DNA of 64,000 bases from Misgurnus anguillicaudatus (GCF_027580225.2 NC_073337.2:13303501-13367500), one strand, 5' to 3'. Positions 42,353 through 55,900 are shown, counted from the first letter of the stretch. The notes: generated by a model from the letters alone, not told the origin. Made by a program: numbers and translations.

Positions 42353-43310
42353 CAGTGGTTTCCAAATTGGAGGGTGGGTCCCTCTTGGGGGCTCAAGATG
42401 GTGCTGGGGGGTCAATTTTATAGTTATATGAGATTTTATAAAATACATTACTTTATCGTAAATTCTGTGTAATCAAACCATAAGAAATATAGCTACCAAC
42501 CAACCAACTTTCACAAGATTTCGTGATATAGCCACGTATCATTTTGATTCTTTTTTTTGTGATATTGTCACGAATTTCCACATTTTTTCGTGATTGTATC
42601 ACACATTTCTGTTTATGTGTCATTGTCACGTATTGGTTACACAACTGTTTTGTCCTATTTTCTTACCATTGTCGCTTCGGTTTAGGGTTAGATTTACATA
42701 AAATGACATCCCTACCCAAACCCAACTCAAATCCCAACGCCAGGCAACAATTGATTAAAGTTTAGAAAATATAAAAGAATACATCAGAAAAAATAGTATA
42801 AACCAATAGTTAAAGTGACATACTAACCCAAACACCAAATCTAACCCTAAACTGAAGCGACAATGGTTTGAAAATAGGAAAAAACAGTTGTGTAACCAAT
42901 CCGTGAGAATGCCACGGAAAAGAAAGTCCGTGGCAGGGCCACGGAAATATGCGGAGATCCGTGAGAATGCCACGGAAAATTTGCAAAAAATTCTGTGACT
43001 ATCCCACGGAACTTTGTGAGATCATGTTGAATAACCAATACGTGACAATGACACATAAACAGAAATTTGTGATACAATCACGAAAAAACGCGGAAATTCG
43101 TGACAGTATCACGAAAAAAGAATCCAAAAGTTAATTGACTATATCACAAAATTTTGTGAGACTGGGCTGTGTATTATTTAACATGTTTTGTTTAAATCAG
43201 ATTTTAGGTTGTGATTGTTTTATGTCATACATTACATTTTCTTTTGGGGGTTTCGAAGGGATGCACCCTACACAAAGGGGGGCACACTCCTAAAAGTTTG
43301 AGAAACACTG
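42353..43310. mobile_element. hAT element with CAGTGGTTTCCAAA ends, host of a foldback element
   Basis: The left end CAGTGGTTTCCAAATTGG and the right end AGTTTGAGAAACACTG are inverted repeats of a classic hAT type. They are flanked by TACTAATT (42345-42352) and TACTAAGT (43311-43318), matching at 7 of 8 positions. Outside the nested material only about 300 bp belong to it, so it is a short non-autonomous copy. Confidence 0.75.
42505..43166. mobile_element. Composite foldback element of the 7-bp duplication family inside the hAT copy
   Basis: Arms carrying CACGAATTTCC, GTGTCATTGTCACGTATTGG and TTTAGGGTTAGATTTACATA meet inverted counterparts, and the right end reads GTGAGACTGGGCTG. Between 42892 and 43030 a different sublineage appears (GAGAATGCCACGGAAAA, GTGAGATCATGTTG), the same sublineage as the copy at 61563. 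The structure suggests nesting or exchange between two sublineages. No clear 7-bp duplication was found for this copy. Confidence 0.6.
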
Positions 43311-43318
43311 TACTAAGT

Positions 43319-44397
43319 TACGCCAACAAAAGTAATTTTAAAGGCCAGATAAGGAAAAATACAGCCTTAGGATAAATAATTTGACCTTCAGTTTATACCA
43401 TTTCGAGTAACTCCTCAACTAATGCCCAGGGGTGACCAAGGATTTGAAACCCTACACAAACACCTTCCATTTGATAAATGTCATGTTATTTCCTCCTCTG
43501 CAGTACACAACTCTAAAACAAACCTATGGGAGTGATACGATTACATCCTTCTTATTTGCTCCTTCTGGGTCTAACTCAATAACTTTTGCCCTCTGTGGGC
43601 TTACTGCGTGATTTAGAGGCTTCTCAGTGGGAGACCGCAGTGTTCCATCTACACTAACAATGGGGAGAGTTGGCCGTCATCAATACCAGATTGCTTTACA
43701 TGCTGTGCTCATCTCTTCCTTGAACCATCAATTTCGATACAGCCCAACCTTTGCAGAGTGCTATTGCTATTGATGTTAATTACAGAATAGTATTGAAGTT
43801 AATTACTATTGATGCCGTCTCAGCAATACGCAGGCAATTCGTGAAGCTGCACGACAGCAGGAATTTGCATGGCTGGCTTATTTTAAAACTATGTACTCTA
43901 ATAGGTTATTTTTAATTATTTAATTATTATTTCAAGAATTATTTTAATTATGGGTCAATGACATGAAGCTTATTATTTTGTGTCCGTATGGTTCAATTAA
44001 ATGTAAAAGGGTTAAAATTTCAAAATAGATTTGGAGATTCCTTGCATACATTCTCTTTTTTGAGGACCAAATCTTTCTGGTTTTTATTTCAGTTTGAATG
44101 AATATTTGGGGGATAATTGCAAAAATGTCAATGTGGTGTAACCGGTCTGTGTCAATTGGTGTAACTAGTATTTTTTATGAAAATATAAATATATTAATAA
44201 AAAATGTGGAATAAAATATAATCATTTAGTTTAGTATAATATGATTTTTTTACAAACATTTTGACATCATTTGTTAAAGATTATTTAGAAAACAGAGCTG
44301 TTTTCAGCATATGTCAGGACAAATATTAGAAAAACAATTTTTTTTATGATGATTATGCTTATATGGAGCCCCTAAGGGGACATGGAGCAAAAATTAA
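43319..44397. other. No recognised repeat; possible single-copy noncoding DNA
   Basis: The part 43560-43880 has balanced composition and TAATTA-containing words (GTTAATTACAGAATAG, GTTAATTACTATTGATG), without repeat structure. The rest is AT-rich. No coding evidence. Confidence 0.35.
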
Positions 44398-46745
44398 ATA
44401 AAGTGTGCACGTGATAGTTTCACTTAAACTTTAAAAAAAATTCTGCATGAACGTTTCACGTGAGCACATGAAACTAAACTTTATTTTTTTATTCAATGTC
44501 ACGTTAGGGGCTCGGTATGCTTACATGCCATCAAGGTGAATAAAATGTTTCATATTTCTCATTCTTTGGTGCAATTGGCAGTTACACCATTTGACATTTT
44601 CAGGTCCATTCAGTCTTAAATTGTATAAAAATTGTGCAAATGTACTTTTTTATTGCATTAAATCAACTTAAAAACACTATGTGCATTAAAATATATCTGA
44701 TGCATGCTTTTAAAACAAGTTAGTTTCACGTGCGCACGCAATAGTTTCACTTAAACTTTAAAAAAAATTCTGCACATGAAGGTTTCACGTGAGCACATGA
44801 AAGTAAACTTTAAATTTTTTTATCCAATGTCACGTTGGGGCTCGGTATGCTTACATGCCATCAAGGTGAATAAAATGTTTAATATTTCTCATTCTTTGGC
44901 GCAATTGGCAGTTACACCATTTGATATTTTTTCAGGTCCATTCAGTCTTAAATTTTATAAAAATTGTGCAAATGTAATTTTTTATTTCATTAAATCAACT
45001 TATAAACACTATGTGCATTAAAATATATCTGATGCATGCTTTTAAAACAAGTTAGTTCCACATGCGCACGCAATAGTTTCACTTAAGCTTTAAAAAAAAA
45101 TCTGCACATGAAGGTTTCACGTGAGCACATGAAACTAAACTTTAAAATTTTTTTATCCAATATCACGTTAGGGGCTCGGTTTGCTTACATGCCATCAAGG
45201 TGAATAAAATGTTTAATATTTCTCATTCTTTGGCGCAATTGGCAGTTACACCATTTGATATTTTTTCAGGTCCATTCAGTCTTAAATTTTATAAAAATTG
45301 TGCAAATGTAATTTTTTATTTCATTAAATCAACTTATAAACACTATGTGCATTAAAATATATCTGATGCATGCTTTTAAAACAAGTTAGTTTCACGTGCG
45401 CACGCAATAGTTTCACTTAAGCTTTAAAAAAAAATCTGCACATGAAGGTTTCACGTGAGCACATGAAACTAAACTTTACATTTTTTTATCCAATGTCACA
45501 TTAGGGGCTCGGTATGCTTACATGCCATCAAGGTGAATAAAATGTTTAATATTTCTCATTCTTTGGCGCAATTGGCAGTTACACCATTTGACATTTTCCG
45601 ATCCATTCAGTCTTAAATTTTATAAAAATTGTGCAAATGTAATTTTTTATTGCATTAAATCAACTTAAAAACACTATGTGCATTAAAATCTATCTGATGC
45701 ATGCTTTTAAAACAAGTTAGTTTCACGTGCGCACGCAATAGTTTCACTTAAACTTTAAAAAAAATTCTGCACATGAAGGTTTCGCATGCGCACATGAACG
45801 TTTCACGTGAGCACATGAAAGTAAACTTTACGTTTTTTTTATCCAATGTCACGTTAGGGGCTCGGTATGCTTACATGCCATCAAGGTGAATAAAATGTTT
45901 AATATTTCTCATTCTTTGGCGCAATTGGCAGTTACACCATTTGATATTTTTAAGATTTCGTCTTAAATTTTATAAAAATTGTGCAAATGTAATTTTTTAT
46001 TGCATTAAATCAACTTAAAAACACTATGTGCATTAAAATATATCTGATGCATGCTTTTAAAACAAGTTAGTTTCACGTGCGCACGCAATAGTTTCACTTA
46101 AACTTTAAAAAAAATTCTGCACATGAAGGTTTCGCATGCGCACATGAACGTTTCACGTGAGCACATGAAAGTAAACTTTACGTTTTTTTTATCCAATGTC
46201 ACGTTAGGGGCTCGGTATGCTTACATGCCATCAAGGTGAATAAAATGTTTAATATTTCTCATTCTTTGGCGCAATTGGCAGTTACACCATTTGATATTTT
46301 TTCAGGTCCATTCAGTCTTAAATTTTACAAAAATTGTGCAAATGTAATTTTTTATTTCATTAAATCAACTTATAAACACTATGTGCATTAAAATATATCT
46401 GATGCATGCTTTTAAAACAAGTTAGTTTCACGTGCGCACGCAATAGTTTCACTTAAGCTTTAAAAAAAATCTGCACATGAAGGTTTCACGTGAGCACATG
46501 AAACTAAACTTTAAAATTTTTTATCCAATGTCACATTAGGGGCTCGGTTTGCTTACATGCCATCAAGGTGAATAAAATGTTTAATATTTCTCATTCTTTG
46601 GCACAATTGGCAGTTGCACCATTTGATATTTTTTCAGGTCCATTCAGTCTTAAATTTTATAAAAATTGTGCAAATGTAATTTTTTATTGCATTAAATCAA
46701 CTTAAAAACACTATGTGCATTAAAATATATCTGATGCATGCTTTT
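44398..46745. repeat. Tandem array of about seven 327-355-bp units
   Basis: The word ATAGTTTCAC recurs at about 44414, 44741, 45073, 45407, 45738, 46088 and 46443, giving spacings of 327, 332, 334, 331, 350 and 355 bp. Each unit contains TTTCACGTGAGCACATGAAA, GGGGCTCGGTATGCTTACAT, GGCGCAATTGGCAGTTACAC and TATCTGATGCATGCTTTTAA. The units beginning near 45738 and 46088 share an extra GCATGCGCACATGAACG segment. Units are very similar, which points to recent amplification or homogenisation. This looks like a local satellite or macrosatellite. Confidence 0.95.
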
Positions 46746-47821
46746 AAGTTTTTTAAGTTTTTTTAAAAGATTTTTGAATTTCTCATCTTGCCAAACAATT
46801 TTTGTCACTGACCAATATGTGACCCTGGTAAAATAAAAACGTTTTGAGTGGATAAATATCAAAAAGTAGCCCTCCAGATTGTTTTATCTATTGTGGTAAC
46901 CCTTGCTCACAAAAAGGTTGGAGACCCCTGCTTTACGACATGACTTTATAAACAATAACGATTAATTAATAATTTTATTCAACTCATTCAAAGCAGAAAA
47001 TTTGGCATGTGTCATGTAATTATTTAAAAATGTGTTTATTTAAGTTGTTGAAAATAACTTTTTGTTTGAAATGGATGGTTGTTGGAGGAGCTCTGCAGAG
47101 CATTAAGAATAGAAATATTTTTTAACTGTAGATTGCTTTATTGATTATACTGGAAGCAATTTAGCTTTGACACGCCACAACGTACCATCTTGTTTGGTAT
47201 ACACGGTGTCAGGACTACAAAATCCTAATCATTATCTTTTTTTGTTGCGGTTAAATGCTTTTTAAATGACTAAAACATTGGCAAGAGATGTGGCCAGATT
47301 TCTGTTTGATTGATTTAAGTGATCATCACGTAGCCGGAGACTTATCATGATGCTCGTGTAAACACGGCTACGCTAACAGAATAGAAATGACTTTTAGCTT
47401 CTGCCTTAAGACAAATGCCTTGAACTTACAAACATGGCAGTAAAACATTAAAAGATTTCTTTTCATTGATTTGAAATAAATATTAGTCCTTCCTCAAGGT
47501 GACAGTTGAATAGGAAGGAGATAATGCATGAAAAGACTCACAACCACTTCACGACAGGTGTAACCAGGGCAGATGTGTTGCCTAGCACAATCAGAAACCA
47601 GAAGAGCACAGTTATCCTACTTTGGTTATAGAGTATTTGGTTAGGAGCCACCAAGCACTCACTCCTACCTGGGTACACAGGCCTGAGAGTCAGACTCAGG
47701 GGCGTCCGGAGCGGGACAACAAAACTGGTGCAGAACTGTCTGGTTCCTGTAAGAAAGAAGGAGAGAGACATTGTCAAAAATTGCTAGACAGATTTATTAA
47801 AATGCTGATTTTAGTGCTTAT
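46746..47821. other. Unassigned, with one hAT-like end
   Basis: AGGTTGGAGACCCCTG at about 46915-46930 matches the right end of a common hAT type; no confident left partner was found. A minus-strand segment at 47542-47616 could encode a membrane helix; see the findings. Confidence 0.35.
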
Positions 47822-47935
47822 ATGTGACCCATCTGTAAAATCCAGGCTAAAGTCTCATAATCTTATTATGAGAGGAGCATCAAAGTTTGATTTATTTCAC
47901 TCTTTAACATGACCTTACTCAGTCAATATTAAATA
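47822..47935. repeat. Dispersed repeat shared with 24752-24895
   Basis: TGTGACCCATCTGTAAAATC, CAGGCTAAAGTCTCATAA and ACTCAGTCAATATTAAATA match the other copy in order. Confidence 0.6.
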
Positions 47936-48678
47936 GCTGGGTTAGCTTGGTTTTCACAGACAAATGTGAATAGGGATCCACCTATCCATTCATCCTATTC
48001 CCATGTTCCCTTTTCCTCACTGAAACACCTTTCAAAGCACGACAACACATCAGAAAACCCTCTTACCCAGGACAATCAACCATTTCAATTCAAAGCCATC
48101 ATTGTGACTCTCTTTCCTCTACAATAATACACAATACAAAGCCTCTGACATTCATACTGCATACTGCTTTCATCTCCAAGAGCGAGTGTGCCATCAAAAA
48201 CGACATGTCTGTAAATGCCATCCCATCTGAAGTGTCTATCCACTTCACTTCTCCATGGCGCTGGACCTCTAGTCCAATAAAGCAGATCTGGTAAAGTGGT
48301 AAAGTACAGTATTATTACCCAATATGTCAGTTGAATAAGTTAATAAAAGTTATGCTGGTACAGTATTTCTGCAGGCTTTAGAAATGTAGGGGGCAGAAAT
48401 CCCATTTGCTAAGACAGATTATCTCTCCCTCCTTCAACCTCTGTTTCAACTCTTTAACTTTTCTCTGCAATTACAGTACTTGTAAATCATTCTGTTCCCT
48501 GTTGAAATACAAGGCAACTGGATTTAGTACCAAGTCAAGGATACAGCAGTAGAAGGCAATTTTGGATTGCCTTCATCTACCGACTCAAACATCAGGCCAG
48601 GATCACAAGGGAAACCTTGCTACTAAAGTGAAAAAGAGGAGAGTTTAAGAAGTCTCGATTAGCCTCAGTGTTTTGTTT
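47936..48678. other. No recognised feature
   Basis: Balanced composition and no repeat termini; probably unique sequence. No frame has a known motif. Confidence 0.4.
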
Positions 48679-48685
48679 GCACAGA

Positions 48686-49001
48686 CAACCCAGTCTCACC
48701 CCATGGCGTCAATATTTGACGACACTTGACCATGCGTCAATATGTTGACGCGGAGGGTATACCTTTCGCGTAATTTTTTGACGAACTGGGGACTTCAATA
48801 CTATTAAGTCCGTTGCATTGTCTTTCCTATTTTCTTACCATTTTCTACCATTTTCGCGTCGGTTTAGGGTTAGATTTACATAATGACATCCCTACCCAAA
48901 CCTTTCCCTAACCCCAATGCCAGGCGACAACTGTTTAATTTCGCGTACCTAATAGTATTGAAGTCCCCAGTTCGTCAAAAAATGGGTGTGAGACCGTGTT
49001 A
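48686..49001. mobile_element. Foldback element, 7-bp duplication family, copy B (internally deleted)
   Basis: The left end CAACCCAGTCTCACCCCATG and the right end GTGAGACCGTGTTA are as in copy A. It is flanked by an exact GCACAGA at 48679-48685 and 49002-49008. Most of the right arm is missing: the sequence passes from AATTTCGCGTACC directly to TAATAGTATTGAAGTCCC. It also lacks the AATATTTGACGACATGG part before the right end. Confidence 0.85.
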
Positions 49002-49008
49002 GCACAGA

Positions 49009-49628
49009 ATATGGAACACAATCAGATAAAACAGCATTTATGCACAGTTTTAGAGTAAAAAAGAAACACCCCAGTCTTCTGTTCATTTTAACGATCATGT
49101 AATTTAAAGAAAATTGTGCGAAAAAATGATAGTTTAACATACCGCGTTAAAAGTCTTCCTTGGTTTTTTCGCCAAAAGTAGCACATATGCATAGTTTCTT
49201 TACATTTACTTTACATGTCACGTCTAAAACCATGCGATAAAGTGACCACCCTGCTTTTCTACTTCCGGCCTCTGTTAATTTAATGGTCTGACTAGTTGCT
49301 AAACTAAACTCTTGAAGAAATACCTTATCGAAAATAAAAATTCCTGTGTAATCTATGTGTTGTTTATTTTGCTTGTTATATAAATAAACTAAAAGGACTT
49401 TGTTGTTATTGATTTTTAGCCAAGTTTACCGGAAGTTAAGTGTGTTCCACGAAAGCCATTTGTTTATGTTGTTACTGCTATAACCACCGCACCATCGTGA
49501 TGAATTAGTGCGTTACCATCACGGTGGTAAAAAACTGCCACCATCACAGCCCTAGCGTAGGGGTATAAAATAAAATTGGGATTGGGCCTAATTTCTTTAA
49601 ATAATAAGTTGCTTTATTTTTTGCAAAT
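49009..49628. other. No recognised feature
   Basis: Unassigned. CACCGCACCATCGTGATG with ATCACGGTGGTAAAAAAC near 49485-49535 is a short inverted pair. Confidence 0.35.
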
Positions 49629-49910
49629 ATACACTGTAAAAAAGAATACGCTGAATTTACTAAAAAATATAGTGCATCATTTTTGCGTCCCTCTTTGTAA
49701 GCAAGTTTCACATGGAATTTTAAGCAATTGCTTAATTTTTTTTTTAGCCTAAACTGCTTAAAATTCCATGTAAAGCTTACTTTAAAAATTGCAAATGCTT
49801 AAACTGCTTAAAATTCCATGTAAAACTTACTTTAAAAGGTGGGTGCAAAGATTGTGCACTATATATTATTATTTTTTAGTAAATCCAGCGTATTAGTTTT
49901 TTCAGTGTAT
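49629..49910. mobile_element. MITE with ATACACTGTAAAAAA ends
   Basis: The left end ATACACTGTAAAAAAGAATA, with CGCTGAATTTACTAAAAAAT, is mirrored by ATTTTTTAGTAAATCCAGCG and TTTTTTCAGTGTAT at the right. Inside, AACTGCTTAAAATTCCATGT occurs twice in direct order, with an inverted relative (CATGGAATTTTAAGC) to the left. Confidence 0.75.
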
Positions 49911-52900
49911 CTTGAATTTAGAGGCCATTTTTATTAATTTTGGTGACATTTTTGACACAATCCCTGATTGATTTCTGATCCAGCACATAACAAAACAAAT
50001 CAATATAGAAATAACCCTGTTGATTACATCTGAAGCAGGACATTTTATGTCAGACATTGCAGCAATTATGTGAAATCACTGCAATTGTAGTCTTCCCAAG
50101 TCCCAAAATCCCAAATCCTCTTAATCTGAAACCGAGTACAGATGCGGTTAAGACTGAGACAAAACTGAGACCATCAAAAATGTTCTCGAGGCCAGTCTCG
50201 AGTACTACAACACTAGAAATCAGTGGCTTTAAAATACACCTAGCAGTTATTTATCAGTCTAAAGTAAACATTACTACCCAAAAGATCACCAAGGTGTACT
50301 TGAAAGAAATAAGCAGAGGCTTCATTTGGAGAACTCTGACAGGACTCTGAAAGACATCCTCAAATTAATCAAAAGCATTGCAATCTGATTTGGAATAAAA
50401 TTATATATTTCAAAGAAACTTCTACTCTTAGGCAGCCCCAAGGCTTTTAAAAAGATGAAAGTGTTGTTTTTGACATCTGGTGAAAAATGTATCATTTTAA
50501 AACGCATAAACACAAAATTAGTCTCAAGTTTGTATGAAGGTTTATCACTTTAAAGATGAAATGGTGTTTCGGAGTGAGATGCAATCCTCATTTTGAACCA
50601 ACACTAACTGGCCCTGAGTTGCCCGTGGCAATTCTGACTACTTTGTCACATGCTTTTGTCCTCTCATACTCACAGTGAGTAAATCAAGAATGTTTTCAAT
50701 ATAAATGAAAGGTTTGATGATTGGGGATCTAATAAATTCATGTTTTAAGTGAATTTGTGACTGCAGTACAAAATGATAACTACGTTTTTTTGCTAATTAT
50801 TACCCAAGTTTTTAATTTGAGCTCATATCAAGTAACTTGTACTCTTGTAGCTTAACTTGTAGAGATGTTTACAGTACATAGCTTTCACATAGTAAAACCA
50901 AGGGGATGTACATAATGATAAAAAATAATGTTTTGAATGTACCATAGTGTCTACCCAGTGTATAAATGAAAAAATCTTTAAAAAAAATTATAAAACAACA
51001 ACAATAACAATTCATAAAATTATGCATAACAAATGAAAGTCTATAGTGCATTAACATTACATTATGTAATACTTAAGGTAAAAACAAAGAATCTGAAATA
51101 GTAACATATTATAAATTCTGAGTCACGGTTGAAGCTATTTTAAAGTAGTTGACGTAGACATGACATGGTATGTTACTGTATTAAATTGAACCACAGTTTT
51201 AAGCGCTCATCTACGCGTACAACTACAAGTATCCAAGTTAGAAAGGTAGCATATTCTAATGGAAGATGAGGTCGATTTTAATTTAAGTGTTTTGAAGGGA
51301 TGACACCGACTCACTCAAAAACACACATAAACATGTACAGTCGTCCTCTAAATCTGTCTTGAAAGTGTTTAATCCCCATTTTACAGAGGATTAAGCCTGG
51401 TGAGTGGGATTATTTGTTTGTGTGTCTAAAAATATATAAAGCAATCCAGACTAGGTTAAGCAGAAAGCATACTTTTAAGGAAACATGGGTTACGTAACTC
51501 AAATTTATTCGATAAAAGAGACTCAATAAAAAGGAATGTAATTTTCTCACTTAAGCCACATAATTGTATCCTAAATAGTGCATTACTGCTACCAACTATT
51601 AGCACAGATTATATACGCTTTACCAACTTGCTTCAGTGTGGTTTTAGACTAGTTGATACATGAACCCAATTAAAAATAAATTTGTGTGATAACCAAAATG
51701 TCAAAATATTTTTTTATTATTAAAAGTCAACTATTAGCATAACTAGAGTTTGGAATTTTAATAAAGGTCATTTTTGGGGTGGAGCAGATATAATCATTAC
51801 AACTCATCCTTATCATACTTAACATTGGAGCATCATTTGTGCTACGAATATGAATGAAACCTCAAATTCGGTACTATTGCTCCTTATACGCAAAGTACAC
51901 AGCCTGATCTCACAAGAATTCTGTATTTTACGAGTTGGCTAATTCAAATGAATTTGTATGACGACATTTGTACATTTTCATTTAATTCCATGCTTTTTAT
52001 ATATATAAGTGTTTACTTCAAGATATATTTAATAATTCTCAAAAAAAAACTTTGCTTGGATTTATTCGAACATCTATGACACATGCATTCTTTAATATAT
52101 TTTATTGAATACTACTATATTTTACAGCTACACAGTGACTGTCATATGATCCAGCACTTCTGTCAAGATTTAATTATAAATAAAAATGGAATTTTTTATA
52201 TTTAAATGAAGTTAATTTTGACATCTAATGTACTTGAAAGGGGTTGGGGGCACCACAATATAAGTCCAGTTTGGGCACCCATTTGGCTAGCTGTGGGCCA
52301 GCATCAAATCGTAACTTCTTGAGTAGGGGTGTGCAAATACTTTTCCTAGCAAACATAAATTTTTTACTCAAAAGAAAATTAAACTAAACATTGTAAAGTC
52401 ATATACTGTAGATGTCTGTGAAATCTTTATTCTTGGCTCAGAAAGTAACCACAATTTACTGACAAACAGCCCTAGCAACTCACTTTGTATTCAGAAAATC
52501 ACGAATCTTTTAATTTAATATTAAACTATTATGCATTAAAAGTTGCTAAAAACTTTCTCGGTGTCCTTTATGAAAGGCTTTAACTTTGAACATTTTCACA
52601 TAAACATTGCTTCTTGTTCTCTATGATGAGTTTTACAGACCAATGATCTGCATCAGTGCGAAAGCAGGCATTAGTACTCCAGATTAAACAAAGATAAGAC
52701 ACACAGAGCATAACATCCGATCTCCTATCAGACCGTTTCGACCCACCTTGCAAGGTTAAGCCCATAATAACTCATGGAACAAACATATAAAGCTCCACTG
52801 GGTTGACACGGTTTGCTTGGTAGCTTAATCTGTCGCAGCTTCTGATATCAGGCCGAACGGTCAATCTTCTCCAAAATGCACCTTACTCAGCACTTATGTT

Positions 52901-55900
52901 ACTTTGTTGTGTTTACAGGATGAATCACGCAGCTCAGACTGATCATTTTATTCATGATTTTGACTTTGAGTATCATGAAAAAGAATCAAAAACTTAAGTG
53001 ACAATCAGTGATGCGCGGTTGATCCAAAATGAGTGTTCACCCGTGGTTCACACGAGTTTCGGGTCATTTGAAATAAAGATGCCAATTAACTATTTTAAAC
53101 AATGACTACTTTTAAAAAATGCGGGCAAGTGAGCGGGTCGGGTACAATATTTTTCTTTTTTTTTTGCAGTCCGAGCTGCAGGCGGGTTAGTTGAAAAAGT
53201 CGGTCGGGTGCGGGTTGTTTATACTATAGGTACATCATTTTGTGAGACTGGGTAGTTTTAATGATAAAATGTGCTATTTAAAAAATACATTTGAATAGTG
53301 TATTGTCTTCCTAGAGCGCATAATAAGCTAAAATAGCAACATTGTAGTTAAGGACGGTATATGCTGCAAGGTCGAGTTTTGATTGGGTGCTTGACTAAGC
53401 GTGCTTCCCCACCCTAAAACATTACGTACAATTTCTTGCACTACGGAAAGCTGGCGCCGGCACTGTGTGTACACCGGTGTATGATTTCAACGAGTAAGAC
53501 TTCACAGAACTATTAAACAGCTAGTTGTGGGATTATATTAGCTCAAAATTAGAGAAAATCCACAAATTTAAAATCAGATGCACAATTTCTTCAAGATACA
53601 AGAGAGCCTATTTTACACTGTGTTTCATTGCTTTTCATCCCTTCTCCCTTTCCAAATCTTTTCAAGTTAAAAAATAAACACACAGCAACAAAACTGCAAT
53701 GATTCTGACAAAAATATTACTCTTTCACCAAGCAATGTACTTCTTTAAAAGCGGAGTGGTTGCTAAGCAACATAGACAAAGCAATGCACAGATGGGGATG
53801 TGCATGAATACTTATGTAATGCTGCGATCAGATTTGTGTTTCTGAAATAGTTTACAATGACTTTGAATGTGTTCAACCAATCATAATTAGCACTATAACT
53901 CTCCATTTTATAATATTACCAAATTTGAACTTGTATAGGCCTACCAGTATGGTAACAGCACTGACGGGGATGCACAAGCTGCAACTAAAATGAACGATAA
54001 ATGTTGATGAATTTTAGAATAGATACAATAGAAGTTCACATTTGAAAGATATTTATATGAAGAGTTTGCTTTAACTCAATTCTGAATCGTATTGAAATCC
54101 ACATCACCCTGTTTTCAAGCCGAGCTTTGACATCAACCAAACTCTGACGTCAAACAAAACGATTTGCACCAAAGTGTGAAAATATTTTTAAAGTACCATC
54201 TGCAGTGGCTCATATATTTCGAACTGAATTTGCCCTGTTGTACAGAATATGATGCATTAAGCAGTAGATTAATCGATATAAATAGCAATGAATAGCATAT
54301 GGATAGCCCTGTGGAGATGGGAAGAAAGCTTTTTATAAAAGCCCATCTCCCGGTTACAAGCATACACACGCAAACATGTACTGTATACTCATTCAGAATT
54401 AATGCACTAAGCCTTCTTGAAAGGTTTATATTAGCAGCAAGGCAAGAGCAGTTCATCACCCATCCACAACACAAGCAAAACAGTACAGCATTCAGAAAAG
54501 TTGGGACATTAATACTTTAAGCATTTAGAAGACGAAGAGAGTTCAATTGAAAAGTTTGTGCCTTTACATGGTTTATGATTTCTAAGCATGGTTTCGTAAC
54601 CATCTGTTCTGTAAGCCGACCCATAAACACTGACTGGATGTTCCTGGAACAGCATCTTCTGTTGGCCCAGCCAGGAATCACATTTCAATGCTAATCATGT
54701 CCCCAATCCATTTTATTACTATTAAAAGTGAAAAATGGCCACACATAAATATCCAAACTAAGTGTTTTACGTAAATCAGATTTCCTAATCCTATCACTAT
54801 ATGGTTTATAAAACCAGAGACATCTAAACACTTCATACATATTCATAGATGATATGTCTAAACATTTTTATTTACTTGAGATCTGCTATAATGTACAAGG
54901 TATTTAATGTGATTAGCATGCAATCAGTAAAACAAACAAAAACTGTCTATAGGCAGAAAAAGACATTTTAAAGATTTTGCAGACAATCTTATAGGAATGT
55001 TCATAAATCCCCAAGATCTAATCCTATTAATTAATATGAATTTGTGCCAAGACAATCAAGGATGCTTATCCAGAATATGTCCTATACTTTGAAACTTCAT
55101 AGGGAAAGCTCTAAACATGACTACTGCCATTCAGAACAGAACACAACATAACACACTGAAAACAATGTTGGCACACATTAAATTATGATGTTACAGCTCT
55201 ATAGATGTGTGGGAGTCCTATTGATGACACCGATTTCCCCGTCTTTTAAGCATGCAGGACGCACAAAGCTTATTCAATTCATTCAGTTTGCAGAATTTTG
55301 GGTTATTGTAAGCATTCAAGCCTTTCTGGCAACAACATAGCTGCCAGGTGTGAGAAGCTGTACAAAAGAACAAAACGAAAATCAAAAATAAAATAAAAAA
55401 TGTGGATTGTGCTAATTTCTTGGAATATGAGAAAATGATATGTGTGTGGTTTTACATGAAGGGTATGTCCAGACATGCACCATTGCTGTCTAAGTCCTGA
55501 TTCGTCACGACCACACTGATGATGTAATATAAAGAGTCTCGCGAGGTCACAGCGCTGAGGGCGATTAATGCTGAATGACTGCACTGCACCACCTCCATGC
55601 CATTCACTGCTGCAGCTACTCTCAGAAATCAGACACTTTGGGCTTTATAATAAAGTTTTCCTGGAATTTTTGAATCATCTGGATTCTTTGTTGGTGTGTT
55701 TTCGGAGTAACTTCATTATAATTGTTTTTTTGCATACATTTTTTTATTTTGCGGTATTATATATGCAAATGGTTAAGGAGGAATAAGCATTATTCATATC
55801 TTAAACCACATCTTAAAGTTGCTTTATGAATATTCTCAAACACACCTTTGAAGTACACACATGACCTTCTACAGATACCTAAAGGGGTTGTGTAATGACT

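Noticed and set aside
43429..46930. CAGGGGTGACCAAGG at 43429 as the left partner of the hAT end at 46930
   Set aside because: The similarity covers only a few bases and the flanking octamers (CTAATGCC and CTTTACGA) do not match.
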